The notes under the pieces: model-generated | The model's database searches: none | Seen by the model: only the letters and a program-made list of their open reading frames with translations | What the model was told of the DNA's origin: nothing | Shown: positions 1 to 9,523 of the stretch, one piece after another | How the letters are laid out: the number at the start of each line of letters is the position of its first letter | Position numbering within the stretch: position 1 is the first letter of the stretch | Translations under genes and position numbers: made by a program | Source of the DNA: Rhodospirillales bacterium | GTDB taxonomy: Bacteria > Vulcanimicrobiota > Vulcanimicrobiia > Vulcanimicrobiales > Vulcanimicrobiaceae | Assembly (NCBI GenBank): GCA_025359485.1 | Contig: JANYGA010000256.1 | Span: 1 to 38,618 of the forward strand | Direction of reading: 5' to 3' | Length of the DNA: 38,618 bases

Positions 1-1
1 C

Positions 2-514
<513 letters not shown>

Positions 515-531
515 GAGGGGGACGCGACATC

Positions 532-981
532 ATGAGACTCACGCAAGGCGCGTTCTCGTTCTTACCGGATTTCACGGACGAACAGATCGCTAAACAAGTT
601 CAGTATTGTCTCGATCACGATTGGCCGATCTCGATCGAATACACGGACGATCCGCATCCCCGTAATTCGTATTGGGAGATGCACGGGCTTCCGAAATTCG
701 ACGTCAAAGATGCGGCCGGCATCATGGACGACATCCGCGAGGCGGTAAAGTTGTATCCGGATTGCTACGTGAAGGTCAACGCGTATGACGCGCGCCTCGG
801 CCGTCAGACGACCGCACTCTCGTTCATCGTTGGCCGTCCCGCCGTCGAGCCGGGTTTCCGTCTCGATCGCATCGCCGGCACCGATCGCGTGCAGCACTAC
901 TCCATCCACTCGTATGCGACGGAAAAGCCCGTCGGCGAGCGGTATGCCAAACCGTCGAAGAACGGCAACGGCAGCCACTAG
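532..981 (+). CDS. rbcS: RuBisCO small subunit with short C-terminal extension
   Basis: [19 protein letters not shown]...[21 protein letters not shown]...[18 protein letters not shown]; 17 nt after rbcL. Confidence 0.97.
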   Translation: MRLTQGAFSFLPDFTDEQIAKQVQYCLDHDWPISIEYTDDPHPRNSYWEMHGLPKFDVKDAAGIMDDIREAVKLYPDCYVKVNAYDARLGRQTTALSFIVGRPAVEPGFRLDRIAGTDRVQHYSIHSYATEKPVGERYAKPSKNGNGSH

Positions 982-1005
982 CAGAAACCTGCGCGGAACC
1001 CGATC

Positions 1006-1034
1006 GAGACCGGCGAGGTATCCTCGTCGGTCTC
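1006..1034 (+). promoter_or_regulatory. Intercistronic RNA hairpin between rbcS and fbp
   Basis: GAGACCGGCGAGG (1006-1018), loop TAT, CCTCGTCGGTCTC (1022-1034): 13 bp with one G-U pair; no U tract follows. Confidence 0.75.
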
Positions 1035-1070
1035 CTCGCGTTTCGTTCCCTACCGTAATCGGAGGCCCCG

Positions 1071-2156
1071 ATGCCGCATAGTCGCACCACGTTCTCGAAA
1101 TTTATTATCGAAGATCAACGGCGCCGCGGCGGCACCGACCCCGAACTCACCGCCCTCCTCAACGACGTGCAAACCGCGTGTAAGTACATCGCATCTGCCG
1201 TCTCGCGCGGCAACCTCAACGACCCTTCGGGTGCGGTCGTGACGACCGTCAACGTTCAGGGCGAAGAACAGAAAAAGCTCGACGTGATTTCAAATGAGAT
1301 CATGCTGCGTGAGATCGAATTTGGCGGCACGACGTGCGGCATGGTCTCGGAAGAAAACGACGAGATCGTTTCGATTCCCGACGGCCATCCCAAAGGTAAA
1401 TATCTCATTGCCTTCGATCCGCTCGACGGCTCGTCGAACCTCGACGTGAACCTCACCGTCGGTACGATCTTCTCGATCTTGCGCGCGCCCGACGATTGCG
1501 AGCATCCGACCGCCGAAGATTTCCTTAAACCCGGCACGGGACAACTCGCGGCGGGCTTCGCACTTTACGGCTCGGCCTCGATGATCATCATTACCGTCGG
1601 CGACGGCGTGCACGGATTCACGCTCGATCGCGAGATCGGCGCGTTCATCCTCACGCATCCGCGCATGCAGATTCCGCCGGAGACGCGCGAGTTTGCGATC
1701 AACACGTCGAACCAACGCCATTGGGAACAGCCCGTCAAACATTACGTCGAAGAATGCATCGCCGGAAAATCCGGCGTGCGCGGCGTCGATTTCAATATGC
1801 GCTGGGTCGCATCGCTCGTGGCGGAAGTCTTCCGTATCCTCACGCGCGGCGGGCTCTTCATGTACCCGCGCGATACCAAGGACGCCTCGCGCGAGGGCCG
1901 TCTGCGGCTCCTCTATGAAGCGAATCCGATGGCGATGATCGTGGAACAAGCCGGTGGCGCGGCGACGACGGGTCGCGAGCGCATCCTCGATCTCAAACCC
2001 AAAGGTATCCATCAGCGCGTGCCGCTGATCTTGGGCTCGGTACGAGAAGTCGAACGGCTCACGCGCTATCACGAAGCGCACGATCGCGGCGAAGAACTCG
2101 TCTTCGCGACGCCGCTCTTCAAAGAACGCTCGCTCTTTCGCGCCACGGCACCGTAA
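1071..2156 (+). CDS. fbp: Fructose-1,6-bisphosphatase class I
   Basis: FBPase I motifs FDPLDGSSNLDVNLTVGTIFSI, MYPRDTKDASREGRLRLLYEANPMAMIVEQAGG; GGAGG upstream of ATG. Confidence 0.96.
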   Translation: MPHSRTTFSKFIIEDQRRRGGTDPELTALLNDVQTACKYIASAVSRGNLNDPSGAVVTTVNVQGEEQKKLDVISNEIMLREIEFGGTTCGMVSEENDEIVSIPDGHPKGKYLIAFDPLDGSSNLDVNLTVGTIFSILRAPDDCEHPTAEDFLKPGTGQLAAGFALYGSASMIIITVGDGVHGFTLDREIGAFILTHPRMQIPPETREFAINTSNQRHWEQPVKHYVEECIAGKSGVRGVDFNMRWVASLVAEVFRILTRGGLFMYPRDTKDASREGRLRLLYEANPMAMIVEQAGGAATTGRERILDLKPKGIHQRVPLILGSVREVERLTRYHEAHDRGEELVFATPLFKERSLFRATAP

Positions 2157-2164
2157 GGAAATCC

Positions 2165-3037
2165 ATGTCGGCTAAATTCCCGATCATTTCGATCACAGGC
2201 TCCTCGGGTGCGGGGACGACGACGGTCAAAACGACGTTCCAACAGATCTTTCGGCGCGAAGGCATCGATCCGGCGATCATCGAGGGCGATGCATTCCATC
2301 GGTACGATCGCACGGAGATGCGCGAGAAACTCGCGGAATCGCAAAAGAGCGGCAACACCGCTTTCAGCCACTTCGGGCCGCAGGGCAATCTCTTCGAAGA
2401 ACTCGAGGACGTATTTCGCACGTACGGTGAAACCGGCACGGCGAAAAATCGCAAATATCTTCACGACGAAGAAGAAGCGCGGCCGTACAAACAAGAGCCT
2501 GGGACATTCACACCGTGGGAGAATTTCGCGCCGAGCGACCTGCTCTTTTACGAAGGCTTACACGGTGCGGTGGTCACGGAAACGGCCGACGTCGCGCAGT
2601 ATGCCGATCTGCTCGTGGGCGTCGTGCCGACGATCAATCTCGAATGGATTCAAAAACTCCAGCGCGATAAACGCAGTCGCGGTCATAGCCAAGAAGCGAT
2701 CGTCGATACGATCTTGCGACGCATGCCCGATTACGTGAACTACATCGTGCCACAATTCTCGCGCACGAACATCAATTTTCAACGCGTCCCGATCGTCGAT
2801 ACGTCGAATCCGTTTATCGCGCGCGAAATTCCGACGCTCGATGAATCGATGCTCGTGATCCGTTTCGCAGATGCCAAGGGGATCGACTTTTCGTATCTGC
2901 TCGCGATGCTTCACGACTCGTTCATGTCGCGCCCGAACACGATCGTGTGTCCCGGCGGGAAGATGGGCCTCGCGATGCAGCTCATCTTCACGCCGATGAT
3001 CTGGCAACTCATGGACCGCAAGAAGAAGGCGTTTTAG
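2165..3037 (+). CDS. prk: Phosphoribulokinase
   Basis: SITGSSGAGTTTVK P-loop, EGDAFHRYDR, FYEGLHGAV, KLQRDKRSRGHSQEAIVDTILRRMPDYVNYI. Confidence 0.96.
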   Translation: MSAKFPIISITGSSGAGTTTVKTTFQQIFRREGIDPAIIEGDAFHRYDRTEMREKLAESQKSGNTAFSHFGPQGNLFEELEDVFRTYGETGTAKNRKYLHDEEEARPYKQEPGTFTPWENFAPSDLLFYEGLHGAVVTETADVAQYADLLVGVVPTINLEWIQKLQRDKRSRGHSQEAIVDTILRRMPDYVNYIVPQFSRTNINFQRVPIVDTSNPFIAREIPTLDESMLVIRFADAKGIDFSYLLAMLHDSFMSRPNTIVCPGGKMGLAMQLIFTPMIWQLMDRKKKAF

Positions 3038-3045
3038 CGTCAGGC

Positions 3046-3924
3046 TCACACCGCGAACGCGCCAACCTCCGACACGAAAGCGAGAAACCGCGCTGCCGAA
3101 TCCGGCATGTCGCGATCGGTCGACGTTACCAAATGCCATGCACGCGCGAGCGGCGTGAGGGCGGTTGGAATCGTTTGCAACGTCCCGGCGGAAAGTTCGC
3201 CGTCGACGGCATCGCGCGACGCGAGCGAGATGCCGAGCCCGGCGCGCACGCACGCTTGAATCGCGCCGTTGGAATTGATCGTGAGTTTGGGCGGATCGAG
3301 GCCGAGTTGTGCGAGCATTTCATCCGTGGCCGTGCGCGTACCGGAACCCGCTTCGCGTACGAGCCACGTCGTTTGCGCGAGTGAGTGCGTGTCGTTGCGC
3401 GCGCGCGTCGACGACGCGATGACGACGAGTTCGTGCTTGCGCGTCGCGACGCTACGAAAGGGTCGACCCACGGGAGGTCGACCAGCGAGCACGAGATCGA
3501 CTTCCCAGTGCGCGAGCCGATCCCACACGCGCTGATGATTGCCGACTTCGAGCTCGACGTCGAGTGCGGGTTCGCGCTCGCGGAACCGGCGTAAAAGTTC
3601 GGGCGCTAAGTATTCCGCCGCGGTCGTCACCGCCGCGATGCGCAACCGACGCGATACCGTCTTCGAAGCTTGGCGCGCGCTCTGCGTGCCTTCCTCGATG
3701 AGTGCGAAGATTCGCCGGCCGTAGATCGCGAGCTCGGCGCCGCCCTGCGTGAGGACGAGACCACGACCGGAGCGCGCGACCAGTGGCGCGCCGATTTCGC
3801 GCTGAAGGCTCGCGAGTGCGGCGGAGACCGCGGGTTGCGAAACGACGAGCATCTCGGCCGCTTCGCGCACGGAACCAGTCCGCGCGATCTCGAGAAACAT
3901 CCGCAACTGGTTCAACGATATCAT
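3046..3924 (-). CDS. cbbR: LysR-family transcriptional regulator, CbbR-type
   Basis: N-terminal LysR HTH (MISLNQLRMFLEIARTGSVREAAEMLVVSQPAVSAALASLQREIGAPLVARSGRG); convergent with the CBB operon, 8 nt from prk stop. Confidence 0.88.
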   Translation of the reverse strand: MISLNQLRMFLEIARTGSVREAAEMLVVSQPAVSAALASLQREIGAPLVARSGRGLVLTQGGAELAIYGRRIFALIEEGTQSARQASKTVSRRLRIAAVTTAAEYLAPELLRRFREREPALDVELEVGNHQRVWDRLAHWEVDLVLAGRPPVGRPFRSVATRKHELVVIASSTRARNDTHSLAQTTWLVREAGSGTRTATDEMLAQLGLDPPKLTINSNGAIQACVRAGLGISLASRDAVDGELSAGTLQTIPTALTPLARAWHLVTSTDRDMPDSAARFLAFVSEVGAFAV

Positions 3925-3991
3925 AAGCTAAGGGTTATGCATCGTTCCCGCATTGCTTGCTGGCATGGAGGGTCCGTCCGATGGGCTGCCG

Positions 3992-4147
3992 TCAGCGCGA
4001 GGGGACCGTCTTCGGCTTCGTGAGGTCGATCGCGTCGTTGAGGACGGCTTGGCTTCCGAGCATGCACTTGCAGTGAAGCACCCGACACCGACCGTTCTCG
4101 TGCGCCATGATGCTGTGCTCGCACGTACAGATAACGAGAGTATCCAT
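3992..4147 (-). CDS. Small Cys/His-rich protein (51 aa), putative zinc-binding
   Basis: MDTLVICTCEHSIMAHENGRCRVLHCKCMLG...: CxCxHx4Hx4Cx4CxC; same strand and 67 nt upstream of cbbR. Confidence 0.5.
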   Translation of the reverse strand: MDTLVICTCEHSIMAHENGRCRVLHCKCMLGSQAVLNDAIDLTKPKTVPSR

Positions 4148-4326
4148 GCGGACGATATGCCCGCAAGGGTCGTCGTCAAAACCGAACGTGCGAGCGAGTG
4201 CACGCGTGCTAACGAACGGCGCTGAGCACGCCGAGTCGGCGTCACACCGCCCATCTTTGGCTGGCGAAGTCTCGAATGTGGTCTTCGGCTGGCCGATACG
4301 GTAAGCAACCACGTTCGGAGACCACT

Positions 4327-6060
4327 ATGACCGTCGCAGATGGCTCGGTAACGCAATCCGCCACCGCGCGCATCGAACTCGCGTATCGCTTCGCGCCCGG
4401 CATCGGGGTGGGCCTCATCGCGATCGGGCTCGTCCTTGCGATGTATCGTGGCTGGCCCGGGATCGTCGTCGGCGCGTGCGGAGCCGCACTCGGCGGATAC
4501 GCCCTCTACCGCGCGGGTGCGATGGCTCGTCGGCTTCATGAAGATGCCGCAGCCGAACTCGAGCGCCAAAATCGCGATCTCTGGCAGCACGCCCGGTCGC
4601 TCGAAGCTGCCAAACGCGAGAGCGAAGCGGTCCTTTCCGCCGTGCGCGCGCACCTGATGCTCATCGACGGCACGTTTCGTATCCAGAGCCGATACTCGAG
4701 CGAACTCGAAAGCGTCTTTCGTCAGCGCGATCTCGGCAACGAAAACTTCGTCAACGTGCTGCAGCGCATTCTCTCCGAGCGCATGTTCAAAACGGCGCGC
4801 GACTATCTCGCGTTACTTTTCGATACCACGCGTAAAGAACGCGTCGTGCTCAAGGTCAATCCGCTCGACGAAGTCGAGGTCACTTCGAGCGAAGCCGACG
4901 GCGGCGTCGGCGTCCGCTATCTCAATTTCGATTTCCGCCGCATCCTCGAAGATGGTGCGGTCTCGCGCGTGCTCGTCGCCGTGGAAGATATTACCGATCG
5001 TGTGGTCCGCGAACGTCAACTCCGCGAATCCGAACAGCAGAAGGTCAAGCAGTTCGAGTTGCTGATCGGCATTCTTCACGTCGATCCGCCGTCGCTCGAT
5101 AATTTCGTCGAGATGGCAAACGAACAACTCGCCACCATCGATCAGGCCTTGCGTGCGGGCGATTTCGCGGCGGCAACGATCGGGCAAACGGCGCTCCTAC
5201 GCCAGCGGCTCGACGTCGTGATGGCACGCATTCACAACATCAAAGGCAACGCCGCGTTGCTTCGCCTCGATCATTTCGAAAAGATGGCGAACGACTTCGA
5301 GCAGAAGATCATCGACCTGCGGCATCGCGCGGCGCTCGGCGGCGACGATTTCCTCATGGTCGTCATCGGCCTCGCGGCCTTCCGCTCCGATCTCGACGCT
5401 CTGCAATCGCTACGCGTCAAACTCGCGGGTATCCAACGTGGCGCCGAAATCCACCGCGAAGTCGGCGATGAATTGCTCGAAAACGTGCGTAAGCTCGCGT
5501 CCGATCTCGCGACGAAACTCGGCAAATCGGTGAAGATCGACGCGGATGGTTTCGATTCGCGCGTGCTCCCGCCCGCACAACGACTCGTCGTGAAAGACGT
5601 GCTCATCCAACTCACGCGGAACAGCCTCGCCCACGGCATCGAAACGCCGAGCGAGCGCGAGGCGGCGCGCAAGCCGCGCGTCGCGACGATCGACATTCAT
5701 CCGATGGCGACGCAAGAAGCGGGTTCGTTTTCATTCTCGTTTCGCGACGATGGTCGCGGGCTCGACGCCGAAAAAATTCGCGTCCATGCGGTATCGGCGG
5801 GATTGCTCGATGCGGATCGAGCCGAATTCGCCGACGACTCGGAGATCGCGAGCTTCATTTTCGCACCGGGTTTTTCGACCGCGGATGAATCGACGTCGAT
5901 TGCGGGTCGCGGCGTCGGCATGAACGTCGTGAAGGAACGCGTGGTCGACGATTGCGGCGGTGAGATCGGCGTCGATTCGCAAGCCGGTCAATTTTGTGAA
6001 TTTACCTTCGTCGTTCCGACGGCAACGACGGCGCTCGCGAGCGCCGGGAGCTCGAATTGA
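4327..6060 (+). CDS. CheA-like histidine kinase: two TM helices, PAS-like region, Hpt-like HxxKGxA motif, CheA-type HATPase; no CheW-like domain
   Basis: HNIKGNAALLRLDHF; ATPase motifs QLTRNSLAHGIETPSEREAARKPR, FRDDGRGLDAEKIR, GRGVGMNVVKERV; GGAG upstream of ATG 4327. Confidence 0.88.
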   Translation: MTVADGSVTQSATARIELAYRFAPGIGVGLIAIGLVLAMYRGWPGIVVGACGAALGGYALYRAGAMARRLHEDAAAELERQNRDLWQHARSLEAAKRESEAVLSAVRAHLMLIDGTFRIQSRYSSELESVFRQRDLGNENFVNVLQRILSERMFKTARDYLALLFDTTRKERVVLKVNPLDEVEVTSSEADGGVGVRYLNFDFRRILEDGAVSRVLVAVEDITDRVVRERQLRESEQQKVKQFELLIGILHVDPPSLDNFVEMANEQLATIDQALRAGDFAAATIGQTALLRQRLDVVMARIHNIKGNAALLRLDHFEKMANDFEQKIIDLRHRAALGGDDFLMVVIGLAAFRSDLDALQSLRVKLAGIQRGAEIHREVGDELLENVRKLASDLATKLGKSVKIDADGFDSRVLPPAQRLVVKDVLIQLTRNSLAHGIETPSEREAARKPRVATIDIHPMATQEAGSFSFSFRDDGRGLDAEKIRVHAVSAGLLDADRAEFADDSEIASFIFAPGFSTADESTSIAGRGVGMNVVKERVVDDCGGEIGVDSQAGQFCEFTFVVPTATTALASAGSSN

Positions 6061-6410
6061 AACTGCTCGTCGTCGACGATTCCGATCTCATCCGTCGCGC
6101 GATCAAACGCACGATCGAAAAGCCGCATGATGAAATCGAGACCGCGAGTAACGGCGTGGAAGCGCTGCGGATCGTGGAACGCTTCGCACCCGACGTGGTG
6201 ACCATGGATATTTCGATGCCGGAGATGGATGGTCTCACGTGCATCACGGGGATCTTACGCAAACGTCCGGGCACGAAGATCATCGTGATTTCGGCGCTGA
6301 GCGATAAGCCGACCGCTGTCGAAGCCGTGCGCTGCGGTGCTCAGGGGTTTCTGCTCAAACCGTTTACTGCTGAAGCGTTGAGTTTCGAGATCAACGACCT
6401 CTTCGTCTAA
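6057..6410 (+). CDS. Single-domain response regulator (CheY-like)
   Basis: KLLVVDDSDLIRRAI, DVVTMDISMPEMDGLTCI, IIVISALSD, GAQGFLLKPF; TTG start overlapping the kinase stop. Confidence 0.95.
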   Translation: MKLLVVDDSDLIRRAIKRTIEKPHDEIETASNGVEALRIVERFAPDVVTMDISMPEMDGLTCITGILRKRPGTKIIVISALSDKPTAVEAVRCGAQGFLLKPFTAEALSFEINDLFV

Positions 6411-6411
6411 T

Positions 6412-6435
6412 CATCGCGGCGCACGCGCCGCGATG
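6412..6435. terminator. GC-rich hairpin between convergent genes; possible bidirectional transcript end
   Basis: CATCGCGGCGC AC GCGCCGCGATG in the 29-nt gap between convergent stops; no T tract. Confidence 0.5.
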
Positions 6436-6439
6436 CGAC

Positions 6440-7684
6440 CTACGGTTGCGGTCGGTCGCCGCCGAGTAGGCCGAAGTCACGAGCGATGCGATCGGCAATC
6501 GACGAACTCTCCGGCGGTTCGATAACCTCAACGATCGGCTCGGGCTTTTTCGCGCGCGTGAAGATGTTGCCGACGAGTGATTTGAGGCCGGGGATGAGTT
6601 CTTCATCGGCCCCACTCTTGGCGACGGGTGCGGGCGCGCGACCCGGCCGTATGAACGACTCGGTCTTCACTTTTGCGGCGGGCTTCGCCGTCGTCGGGCG
6701 CGCGACGTAGAGCGGTGCCTTCGGCTTTTCGGGCTCGGGACTCGGCGCAGTCGCAACCGCAGGCGCGGCGGGCTCCGCGAGGGCTTCGACCGCCGCGTCG
6801 GGTCGTGCGATCGTGGCGGTTTCGAGTGCGAGCCGTGACTCGCGTTCGGCCTCTTCGCTCGCGATGAGCTCGGCGATCATCGCTTCGAGTTGTCCGCGTT
6901 CGGTTTGGGCCGCCGCTTCGATGCCGCGCAATTCGAGAATGCGCGCTTCCATCATCTCGCGCGACGCGCGGCGATCGTCGTCGACGGCTTCGCTGATCGC
7001 GGCGCGTTGTTCGGCGACGTGTGCCGCTTCGTCGACGAGCCGTTCGAGGGCGAGTTCCCATTCACCGATCTCGATCGTCGTGCGATCGATGATCCCACGT
7101 AGTTCGATATTGCGCTGTTCGGCTTCATCGCGTTCGGTTGCGAAGCCGAGTTCGACTTCGCGTTCGGCGGCGACGTGCATTTCGAGCTCGGCGCGAAGTT
7201 TGCCGATCTTCTGTTCTTCGGCGCGCTCTTCGGCGGCGCGCGCTTCGGCGGCGCTGGCTTCGCGAATCGCGCGCGCTTCGACGAGCCGTTCGCGTTCGTT
7301 GCGTTCGGGATCGACCGCCGCACTGGTGCCGTCGGATTCGGCGCGACCCGACGCGGCAAACGTTGCGGCCGCACGGAATCCTTGCGCGCGCTGTTCGGCT
7401 TGTTGGCGACGCGTGCGCGCGAGGGCTTCGCTCTCCAGAAGCGTCTGCAAACGTCGTTCGAGATCGGCGCGACCGCGCACGGCATCGAGCTGCGATTGGC
7501 GACGCATCTTCGCCGTGCGTTCGGCGACGGGAAGTTCCGCGCGTGCTTCATCGAGGCGAAGGCGCGCCGTCGAAAGCGTGCGTTCGAGTTCGGCGCGCTC
7601 GCGTGCGATATCGATCGCGGCGCGCGTGAGCTCGCGAATGTGTTGCTCGGGATCGACGTGGTCCATCGATTCAGCCGTCGACAC
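6440..7684 (-). CDS. Long coiled-coil protein with Ala/Pro-rich C-terminal region
   Basis: Continuous Glu/Arg/Ala heptad-like sequence from about residue 25 to 290; ATG overlaps the upstream acyltransferase ORF by 14 nt. Confidence 0.75.
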   Translation of the reverse strand: MSTAESMDHVDPEQHIRELTRAAIDIARERAELERTLSTARLRLDEARAELPVAERTAKMRRQSQLDAVRGRADLERRLQTLLESEALARTRRQQAEQRAQGFRAAATFAASGRAESDGTSAAVDPERNERERLVEARAIREASAAEARAAEERAEEQKIGKLRAELEMHVAAEREVELGFATERDEAEQRNIELRGIIDRTTIEIGEWELALERLVDEAAHVAEQRAAISEAVDDDRRASREMMEARILELRGIEAAAQTERGQLEAMIAELIASEEAERESRLALETATIARPDAAVEALAEPAAPAVATAPSPEPEKPKAPLYVARPTTAKPAAKVKTESFIRPGRAPAPVAKSGADEELIPGLKSLVGNIFTRAKKPEPIVEVIEPPESSSIADRIARDFGLLGGDRPQP

Positions 7685-9335
7685 GTTGGGCTCCGATCGC
7701 GGCTTGAACTTCGCCCGTGCGTGGCGCGCCGAGCCGCATTTTAATCGGCGTGCGCTCGGGCGGTACGGGTGGCAACGTATCGATCATCGGCATCGCGGTT
7801 TTCGCGGGCGTCGTATGCGGGATTTCTTGGGCTGCGCTTGCCAGCACCGAATCTTGCTTGGCGGCGCTTTCGGGTTCGGTCGTCGTCGTGCCGACCGCTT
7901 TATTCGGTTTGCGGTAGACGCCGGGCTTCTTGTAGGCGACCTGCGGTTCGACGGGTTTTGGCTCGGCGAAAAAGCCCGCCGAGCGATCCTGGAGCCGTTT
8001 TTTCGTTGCGAGAATTTCTTCTGCGAGCTCTTCGGGCGAGCCCGTGCGTTGCGAGACGACGGCGAGGTTGCTCGCATCGGGGCGCGGCGCAGGTGCGTAA
8101 AATGCCGACTCGATCGGCGTCGGCGCCGGTTCCAATTCGGGCAAGACGGCAGCGGGCGCTTCGCCCAGAACGACGCGGTCGGCATGGACGCGCACGAGCA
8201 CGCGCGCGAAGACGGGCCCCGAAGCATCGGCGGCATGACGGCGGAGCTCGTCATTGGCAAAACTCCGGTCGACGAGTTTCCACAGCACGAAGCCGATGAG
8301 AATCGACGCGACGATCGCGTTTCCCGCCGCAACGTACGGCCCGAAACTTGGCACTAGTTGGCGAGCGGCAAACGCGGTGACGGGCACGACGGCGAGCGAA
8401 ATCGCGTACGACGTCGAGCCTAAGAGGCGCAGCGGTGCGAACGCACAGAGGCGCTCGATCGGTTCGCTCGCATTGATCGCGACGACCACGCCAAAGAGTG
8501 CGAGCGACCACAGTGGATCGATGTGCAGCGTCCCTGTCGGTGCGTGCATGTCGGCAGCGTGTGCGATGCTCGGACCCCATGCGATCGCGGCGATTCCCGC
8601 GATGAGCGCGAGCGGAATGCCGAATCGATACGCGGGTAAATGCTCGGTGCGAACGCGTGCCGCGACCATGCCGAGCATGAACGGCACGAACGCGCCGATA
8701 CCGATTGCGTGCAGACCCGTCGTCGCATCGAGGATGGCGAACGCGACGCCGAGGCCGGCAAAGATCTTCCACGACCGCGACCACAGCAACAGGAGCAACG
8801 GAAAGCACAGATAGAGTCGCGCGACGATCGCGACGGCGCGGAAGCCGTCGTTGCCGAGACCGTCGCCGAGGAAAAAGATATTGCGCACGACGGCGTCGAG
8901 GCCGATCGGCTTCGCGCCGATGCCGAGCGCGGGAAGGCCGTACCGCTGCGCGAGCGGCGGGATCGCGATCGCGAGGAGCAACGCGAGAAGGTAGGCGGGG
9001 TAGATCCGAAGCGCGCGCTTGACGACGTATCGCGCGACGTCGAGGTAGGCCCGGCCGCTCTCGGTAAACGCGACGACCGCGGGGTAGGCGAGAGCGAAGC
9101 CCGAGAGGATAAAAAAGAGCGTGATGCCTTGGCCCAGCTCGCCGAGCGCGCGCGCCAGGGGCGGGCGGCCACCCGCGAGGCCCGGGATGTGCGCGAAAGC
9201 TTCGTAGACGACGACGGCGAGGATCGCGAGCGCGCGCAATGCGTCGACCGTGGCGAATCGCTCGCGCACGGTGTCGCTCGAGGGAACGGCTTCGCGGACG
9301 AGGATTTCGCGAACGTCGTACAGCTGCGTCAACAT
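7671..9335 (-). CDS. Acyltransferase-3 (OafA-like) membrane protein with about 190-aa low-complexity C-terminal tail
   Basis: RFATVDALRALAILAVVVYEAFAH, GITLFFILSGFALAYP, YVVKRALRIYPAYLLALLLA plus about ten TM helices. Confidence 0.88.
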   Translation of the reverse strand: MLTQLYDVREILVREAVPSSDTVRERFATVDALRALAILAVVVYEAFAHIPGLAGGRPPLARALGELGQGITLFFILSGFALAYPAVVAFTESGRAYLDVARYVVKRALRIYPAYLLALLLAIAIPPLAQRYGLPALGIGAKPIGLDAVVRNIFFLGDGLGNDGFRAVAIVARLYLCFPLLLLLWSRSWKIFAGLGVAFAILDATTGLHAIGIGAFVPFMLGMVAARVRTEHLPAYRFGIPLALIAGIAAIAWGPSIAHAADMHAPTGTLHIDPLWSLALFGVVVAINASEPIERLCAFAPLRLLGSTSYAISLAVVPVTAFAARQLVPSFGPYVAAGNAIVASILIGFVLWKLVDRSFANDELRRHAADASGPVFARVLVRVHADRVVLGEAPAAVLPELEPAPTPIESAFYAPAPRPDASNLAVVSQRTGSPEELAEEILATKKRLQDRSAGFFAEPKPVEPQVAYKKPGVYRKPNKAVGTTTTEPESAAKQDSVLASAAQEIPHTTPAKTAMPMIDTLPPVPPERTPIKMRLGAPRTGEVQAAIGAQRVDG

Positions 9336-9443
9336 CAGTACTTTTGTTATCGGCGGTTTTGGCGCAGAAGCGAATCGCGCGGGCCGATTTTCGCCCGGCC
9401 GGTCCGAGGGGCGCCGAAACGCGTTCTCGAACTCGTGTGGCGC

Positions 9444-9516
9444 GGGCGATTAGCTCAGTTGGTAGAGCGGCACCTTTACACGGTGATGGTCGGCGGTTCG
9501 AGCCCGTCATCGCCCA
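9444..9516 (+). tRNA. tRNA-Val(UAC)
   Basis: Full cloverleaf: GGGCGAT/ATCGCCC acceptor, GCTC/GAGC D stem, loop TTTACAC (anticodon TAC), GGCGGTTCGAGCCCGTC T arm; CCA not encoded (discriminator A then CGA). Confidence 0.95.
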
Positions 9517-9523
9517 CGACCCC

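Noticed and set aside
1290-2081. 263-aa minus-strand ORF antisense to fbp
   Set aside because: fbp is unambiguous; the antisense product is Arg/His/Glu-rich shadow sequence
6813-8357. 514-aa plus-strand ORF antisense to the coiled-coil and acyltransferase genes
   Set aside because: Arg/Ser-rich low-complexity product typical of the opposite strand of a high-GC, Glu/Ala-rich gene; the minus-strand products have recognisable structure
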